Assembly: GCA_010015745.1 (NCBI GenBank)
Contig: ML978182.1
Span: forward strand, 186,001 to 250,000
Direction: 5' to 3'
Source: Setomelanomma holmii
Taxonomy: Eukaryota; Ascomycota; Dothideomycetes; Pleosporales; Phaeosphaeriaceae
DNA: 64,000 nucleotides
In this document: piece by piece, positions 58,905 through 64,000 of the stretch
How the letters are laid out: each line of letters begins with the position of its first letter
Position numbering within the stretch: the first letter of the stretch is position 1
Program-made: the position numbers and the translations under genes
The notes under the pieces: model-generated
Told to the model about the DNA's origin: nothing
The model's input: only the letters and a program-made list of their open reading frames with translations
The model's database searches: none

Positions 58905-59425
58905 TCATACTACAGTATTCCCCCTCTTATCCACCGCACTAACCTCCATCCACAGATTCGGCGTTCCCGGCCATGCCAGCGTCGCAGCTGTCCCTGCGCA
59001 CCCCTCGCTATTCAAAATCTTACACTGAAACCTAAAAATCTGGTCGCCGGCGTAGTTGTTCGGCGAAAAGGACGAGACGTTGTTTAAGAAAGGAGGAGCG
59101 AGGTTATAGCAAGTGTTCATGGTGTATTTCGCGTACGAACAGAGCCCTCTGTAGCCGTAGTTAGTGCACATGTATAGCCCGCCGATGTAGCCGTTCTCAC
59201 CATCGGCGCGTGAGGGCGGGTCGGAGCGAGTCCAGTAAAAGGGCGGGTCGGGATTGATGGGGGCTGCTGGGTAGGTGTCGTAGTACTGGACTGGGAGGAT
59301 TTCGAGTCTCGGGCAGGGAGGGTAGGTGTCGATTTGATGAATTGGGGCTTGCTGATTGGACTTGCTGTCGTCTGGAAAAGAGTGCAAGTGGAGACTAGCA
59401 CCCATGCAAGTGCTTGTGATAGCAT
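58905..59425 (-). CDS. Small cysteine-containing secreted protein, probable one-base frameshift
   Basis: An ATG at 59425 opens a signal peptide, MLSQALAWVLVSTCTLF. Near 59370 a base appears missing (CAGACGAC where CAGGACGAC would keep frame), and the mature part continues in the next frame to the stop at 58905: QQAPIHQIDTYPPCPRLEIL, then GGLYMCTNYGYRGLCSYAK, NTCYNLAPPFLNNVSSFSPN and FQCKILNSEGCAG. About 173 residues with six cysteines in the mature part. The pattern G-x-x-x-x-C-T-x(4,5)-G-x-C...C-x-N-L...VSSF resembles a beta/gamma-crystallin-like family of small secreted proteins in Dothideomycetes. Alternatively, a 5' exon and an intron ending TTTTCCAG explain the switch. Role unknown. Confidence 0.65.
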
Positions 59426-59957
59426 TGTGTTGTTTACTTTCGAAAACGTCAGCAATACAGTGGTATTGCAAGACGTAGAGCCTGGCTTCGAGCGAAGCAC
59501 GGTGAAGTCAGGTCGACGAAAAAGAAATTGCTGGTTGGTCCTTTGTCTTGACCCATACGAAGTGCGGGGACCTCAACAAAGCCACAAGCGTCATCGTCTT
59601 CTGTAGCAAACAAGTCAACAAAAGTTAGTAGGAACAAAGAGATCATCCTTTTGCACAATGTGATTGTAGTAGTCTGCAGAGGTGGAGTCTGAAGAGCTAC
59701 ATGCTCTCCAAAATCCAAGTACGCGTCGACGGGGATATGCCAACCTCGAGACCGCGTCTCGTAGCCCTCTAGCTGCATCCTGGATCAACCTAGCTCGAAT
59801 CTGAAGGAGATGGTATCATAGATCTAAACATTATAAATTTCGGCGGAGCCTGCGCCAAAAACGTACTATTCGTGGATCATGAATAGCGATGATACTTTAA
59901 ACGACTGGCAACACTTGGGCTGTCTCGTCCAAGGGAACGTCGGATGGTCCAGACTCA
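59426..59957. other. Intergenic, no gene recognised
   Basis: Upstream of the secreted-protein gene and 3' of the PTH11-type gene. A 109-codon minus-strand frame (59449-59778) is not supported. Confidence 0.4.
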
Positions 59958-61488
59958 TCAAGACGGCGATCGCTGTGAGGGTAACGATGGGGTCTTTTGC
60001 GGTTCCTTTGGCGGTACTTTGGGTGGAGGGTGCCTCGAAACTCGCTTTGAGTTGTAATCACTGGCGGGCGATATCTGAAGCTCGACCTCCGACGTGCGCG
60101 TAATGGTCATGTCTTCTTTCTTGTCGGATTTCTCTCCACCTGCCGTAATTTTGCCCCATAGGCCACGAATGCCTGCCTTTTCCTTTGCTTCTGTTGGAGT
60201 CTTCAGTATGGCCTCTTCGCTTCCTCGACTGGCTGTGTTAATCGTCGGTCGTCGCTCCACGTTATCCCATGTTTTCATCTCATAGCTCTTGCCACGATCT
60301 ACCTCCAGCTCTGGCGCAGCCCTTATAGCTTCCAATCTTCGCTTTGAGGACGCTGGGGTTGAATTGGTTGCAGACTTGAGCCCCTGCGCAGACGGATTGC
60401 CGGATGCCCTCGAGCCATAGTCGCTGGACTTCTTAATCGATATTCCTCGTGAGAACGTCTCGGAGAGGCTAAAAGGTATCTTCGTAAGTAGTGGTCGCAG
60501 CACTGGTGCTGAAGCACAAATCTGACAACAAGGGTTAGCAGGCATGGTCTAAGCCAGAGGAGATGGGCCATACCACTCCAAGGTCAATCTCGATAGCTGC
60601 CGCGATCCATAGAGGATAGGCATACCAAGTCTGGTCGTATTCTCCGATGAGACTTCGGTAGATGAACCAAGTCCGCACTATTCCAGCGACTGTCACGATG
60701 ATGCCCAAACCGAACAGCACGGCGACCGCAAGGCGTTGTCGAACGGGCATCTGAAGCTATCACTTGTCAGCCAGTGTGACAGCGATGCCCGAATGGTCTT
60801 CTTACTCCCCAGACCAAAGGCATCGGAGTGAAAGTCGTTGCGAGATCTGCCACACAATTTATGATGCCGCACATGAGGGTCACGACCCCTTCGTCCATAC
60901 AAGCTCCAGCCGGAGCCCCTAATTGCCAATAGGCTGAGACGGGGTTGCACTGAAATATCGCAAGAAAAGTGAAGGACATGAAAATAGCGAGGGTATACAG
61001 AACGTTTGCATGTATCAGCCACTTGAACCATTTTTTACCTGTATCGGCTACTAAGCGATAGTAAAAGCAGTGGAGAGATAATCGCGTGAACGTGGCTGCG
61101 GCAGTGAAGACAACCTTGGCGGTCATGGCGATCTTTGAGGTGGGAACAAATTGATCGAACCGAATGTCCCAGACATGCCTGTCCCATCCATATCTTTGAT
61201 TCGCCAAGAGAACGACGGCCGTGAGGCCGATGGTAAAGAGCTGCTAGGGGTCAGTAAACTATGCCTACATAGACATCTCGTACTTACCAGAGCTACCAAG
61301 ATGAAACAATCATCGAGGCCAAACCATCTTTTAATGACGAGCCTTGTGTAGAGTCGAAGCGCGACTGTGATAACGACCAATCCGATGAAGATGGAGTTCA
61401 CGATGACCAAGGCATTGCCTCGTGTAACAGGATCCTCGTAATTCGGAGTAGGCCAACTCAAGAGAACATCGTTCGGGGGCAACAGCAT
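59958..61488 (-). CDS. PTH11/fungal rhodopsin-type integral membrane protein
   Basis: Exons 61288-61488, 60806-61240, 60574-60750 and 59958-60521, introns of 47, 55 and 52 nt, all phase 0; 458 residues. Seven hydrophobic helices begin with ALVIVNSIFIGLVVITVALR and LYTRLVIKRWFGLDDCFILV, the latter being the signature 'R-x-x-x-x-x-x-x-G-x-D-D' of this family. A loop with YGWDRHVWDI and FQCNPVSAYW, then IEIDLGVICASAPVLRPL closes the membrane part. The last 170 residues form a Ser/Lys/Pro-rich cytosolic tail (RHPPPKVPPKEPQKTPSLPS). Family members act as GPCR-like sensors; a few are needed for plant infection. No retinal-binding Lys is evident, so it is not a light-driven pump. Confidence 0.9.
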
Positions 61489-63953
61489 GCTGTTTTCGAC
61501 TGCGGCTCGGCTACCTACAAGAGAGGGCAAGACATGTAGGCGCTGACGAGAAGAGGATCGCAAAGATGGCGGGTGAACCAGCGGAACAATGGCATGTAAG
61601 TTAAGAAACAACAGTTCTCCGGGACTAGAACATGGCTGAGCTGAATTGCTCGACATCATGCGCCGGCTTCGAAGCCGTTGAGCCCTTCCTTGTTGGCTGC
61701 CACCCAATAAAGTTTTGGCTGGTATGACGAATCTGGTGTAGCACAGGCTGGCATTTGTGTAGTACAGCCCTGTCCCGAGGAGGGCACGGTCCACGTGTGA
61801 AGACGATGACCGTGGTGCGTTAATAGCGGGTGACTCGCAGATGCAGTCCGAAAATCATCCGTAGCATCGCAGACGAGATATCGCAGGAGGTGAGGGGTGT
61901 CCCTCGCTTGTGATGCCATCTCATCGCAATCGCGACTGGATCGCGCTCCATAACCATGGTATTTGTTCACGTCCGAGTGGTTTGCCGATACAATATCTCG
62001 TCATCCACAGTTTCCGTCGAGTTCATCTTCGTTTATCCCGGTCGGAAAACAGTCTCTTGCAGGTGAAACGCCTTAACGTCTCAGTGAATCCGCTCGAGTC
62101 GTGCAAGCCATGCCAGTGAACCGCATTTGCGTCGTGCTTCCAGCCACTTTTGGCGCGCATCTTGGAGTAATCTTCGAAACACCCCACTACGCGATGATCT
62201 TGTCGTGGCTTGTGTCGTACATAAGTGCGTCACTCGTCCCGTTTCGATTCGATGATGAAAGGGTGGTTGAGTCAAGGTCGACTCTTCCGGGCACTGGAGA
62301 GGGAATAGCCGCTTGCTAAACTAGCCTCTCCACGTTCGTCAGCCCCTCCTTCCCTTCACTAAACTCAAAACATTGGAGTCGCGAAACTTTATTAAGATCT
62401 TGCGACAATCCGGCTGCCGACTACCGATCGTGAATGCCCCACTTTTCCCTTGAGAGTCTCACATCGATTTTCGCTCAGACACGAACTTGTATACATTCAG
62501 TACCAGCGTCAACCTAACGGTCTTGATAGATGAGACCGCGAGAAGAAAGACCATTTGTCGACGAGGCACACGGATCTACTGAGTGGTCTACCACTCGTCA
62601 TTGTAGTCATCGCGACTCTGGTCGGCATTTCTACGCAAGTCACAGTAGTAAGCCGACGTCGTCGGTCTCTTCCAAGGTTTCAATCTCGTCCAGTCTCAGA
62701 TCGTCCGTTCAACATATGTGAGGCGTACTGCGAGATACCTAATGTATGTCAGACATGAATGGTGGAATGATTCCGATCCTTTCAAAGGGATTCCCTTGAG
62801 CACAAGGAAGACCCTGCCAGCAGGAAATATAATGGACCCTGGCCAGAAGTTTGGTCATCTTCCGTAAAACTTCGAGCAGTCCTCTGTTACGTCTCCCAGA
62901 TTCGGTGTTCTGTATCCAAGCACTTGTTCATTTGGATGAGCTAGAGGCTGTTGAAAGCTCATAGCAGTGCTTTCGTCCTTAAAAGGAATAAAGCTGGGTC
63001 GACTCAGACTCAGACATGTGGGCCGGTGAGTAAGTCCTCTAAGGCAACCAGCTTCGCCGCAAGCGACTCCTTCAGGTCTCTCGCGACCCGTCCCATCAGT
63101 CAGGAGGCTTTTGGGCCGACAATCGAGCGGCAGAAGTCCTTCTCTGTTGAACAACATTCTCTTTCGGGACGACACACAATGGGAGCGCCAATGGACGATG
63201 GCAATTTTAGTCGCAGTGTTGAGATTGCTGCGTGTTTTTAGAGGCAAGGCTGAGTGGGTTGGTACGGCGCGGTTGTGCCGTTGTCTCGCGAAGCGCTGAT
63301 CCGAAACGGTGGAGACCAACACCAACACCAAAGGCGCGAGTATCTAGCAAGCACTGTACTGTACGGTACATTCAATTCGCGCATCGATTGATTCATCCAC
63401 GTGAACATCTTACCAGCTTGCAGTATCCTAATCTCGTGATGTCGGTAGGTGGACAGCCTTGCCGCCTCAGGCCCTCGCGTCCTCCTGGCCTCATCAGCGC
63501 CCCGATCTGCCCCGGTGCAAGCTTCGCCTTTATACAACACCAAATGGCGCCGGTCTCGTCATTGCGCGGCCCCCGATCCAATCACACAAGATCAAAGACT
63601 TGTTAGGCGCTTTTCTGTGCCCGAACGATTCGTCGATGTAAGCCTGCGGCTACGTGCTGCAGGGTTGTGAGGCTGCTTCCAAGGCTGTTGGGGCTGTGTA
63701 GTCAGCGCTTTCATTTACATGGTGCTTAGTTTGTAGCGCACTGCGCTCATCAGGAGACTGAGGCACAGGCGGGCGAGGCATGGTGTAAGGTTTCCCAGCG
63801 AAGGCGCAGTTCGTTGATGAGGAGATATCTATCGTGATGATGTCCGCCGGGTTGTTGTGCAGGGTCACCAAGTACGTTCTTCGAGTTGATCAGTGCACAA
63901 TACAACTAGTCCACACATTTTGACGACTATACAGCAACGGATCCAAAACAAGA
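61489..63953. other. 2.5 kb without a supported gene
   Basis: Open frames on both strands are short. The minus-strand frame 62855-63331 ends in a hydrophilic 35-codon stretch starting MSFQQPLAHPNEQVLGY that could be the last exon of an undetected gene, but no exon chain was found. Confidence 0.4.
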
Positions 63954-64000
63954 ATGGCTCCCATACACCAACTCAGCTCCACCTCCACCAATGCTCACCC
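63954..64000 (+). CDS. Possible CDS start cut by window edge
   Basis: An ATG after a C/A-rich leader ('caacggatccaaaacaagaATGGCTCC' context) opens MAPIHQLSSTSTNAH to the end of the window. Purine at -3 (A) favours initiation. Too short to identify. Confidence 0.3.
   Translation, partial: MAPIHQLSSTSTNAH

Noticed and set aside
1..64000. CRISPR arrays, bacterial operons, riboswitches
   Set aside because: Spliceosomal introns and fungal genes throughout; no regularly spaced repeats.

Overview
The window is nuclear DNA of a filamentous ascomycete (Pezizomycotina; Dothideomycetes is my best guess, not proven). Evidence: genes on both strands carry short introns of about 43-190 nt, mostly 47-65 nt, with GT/GC donors and CTNA-type branch sites. 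The gene set is typical of these fungi: RGS-LOV photoreceptor, PTH11/rhodopsin-type membrane protein, DUF1996 and AA8 secreted proteins, type-IIC P-type ATPase, Afi1. No bacterial or organellar features were seen. Exon joins below were worked out by hand from splice motifs and reading phase.

Layout. 0.3-7.2 kb (all minus): an RGS-LOV blue-light receptor, a cystinosin, and a decayed short-chain dehydrogenase. 7.2-13.6 kb: gene-poor, with one diverged direct repeat that duplicates a TATA box plus a start codon. 13.6-24 kb: an F-box-like protein; a U6 snRNA gene with TATA box, T-run and downstream B box; a 6PGDH-like dehydrogenase; a beta-lactamase-fold hydrolase; GPI transamidase subunit PIG-S; a second F-box-like gene; a DJ-1/PfpI-like protein. 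24.2-25.9 kb: a complete but inactivated Tc1/mariner-type transposon with 30-bp terminal inverted repeats and TA duplications. 27.4-31.1 kb: a type-IIC P-type ATPase gene with odd splice donors and two frameshifts. 33-35.7 kb: secreted DUF1996 protein and a secreted stand-alone AA8-like cytochrome. 37.3-48.9 kb: a dense conserved block: kynurenine 3-monooxygenase, methionine aminopeptidase 1, cornichon/Erv14, Prp17, Afi1 and a myosin regulatory light chain-like protein. 49.5-53.5 kb: two unrecognised genes interrupted by in-frame stops. 54.3-61.5 kb: OST subunit Swp1/ribophorin II, a decayed protein kinase with a tandem-repeat tail, a small cysteine-containing secreted protein, and a PTH11-type membrane protein. 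61.5-64 kb: no supported gene until a possible CDS start at the right edge.

Functional themes are housekeeping secretory-pathway genes (PIG-S, Erv14, Swp1, Afi1), light sensing, ion transport and secreted proteins. There is no single pathway cluster. Two patterns cut across the window. First, at least eight otherwise coherent genes or relics are broken by single-base indels, mostly deletions and often next to a short homopolymer. Second, several relics carry nonsense codons explainable by C:G to T:A transitions, as expected from RIP-like decay. The indels may be sequencing or assembly errors, so calls of 'pseudogene' should be read with that in mind.
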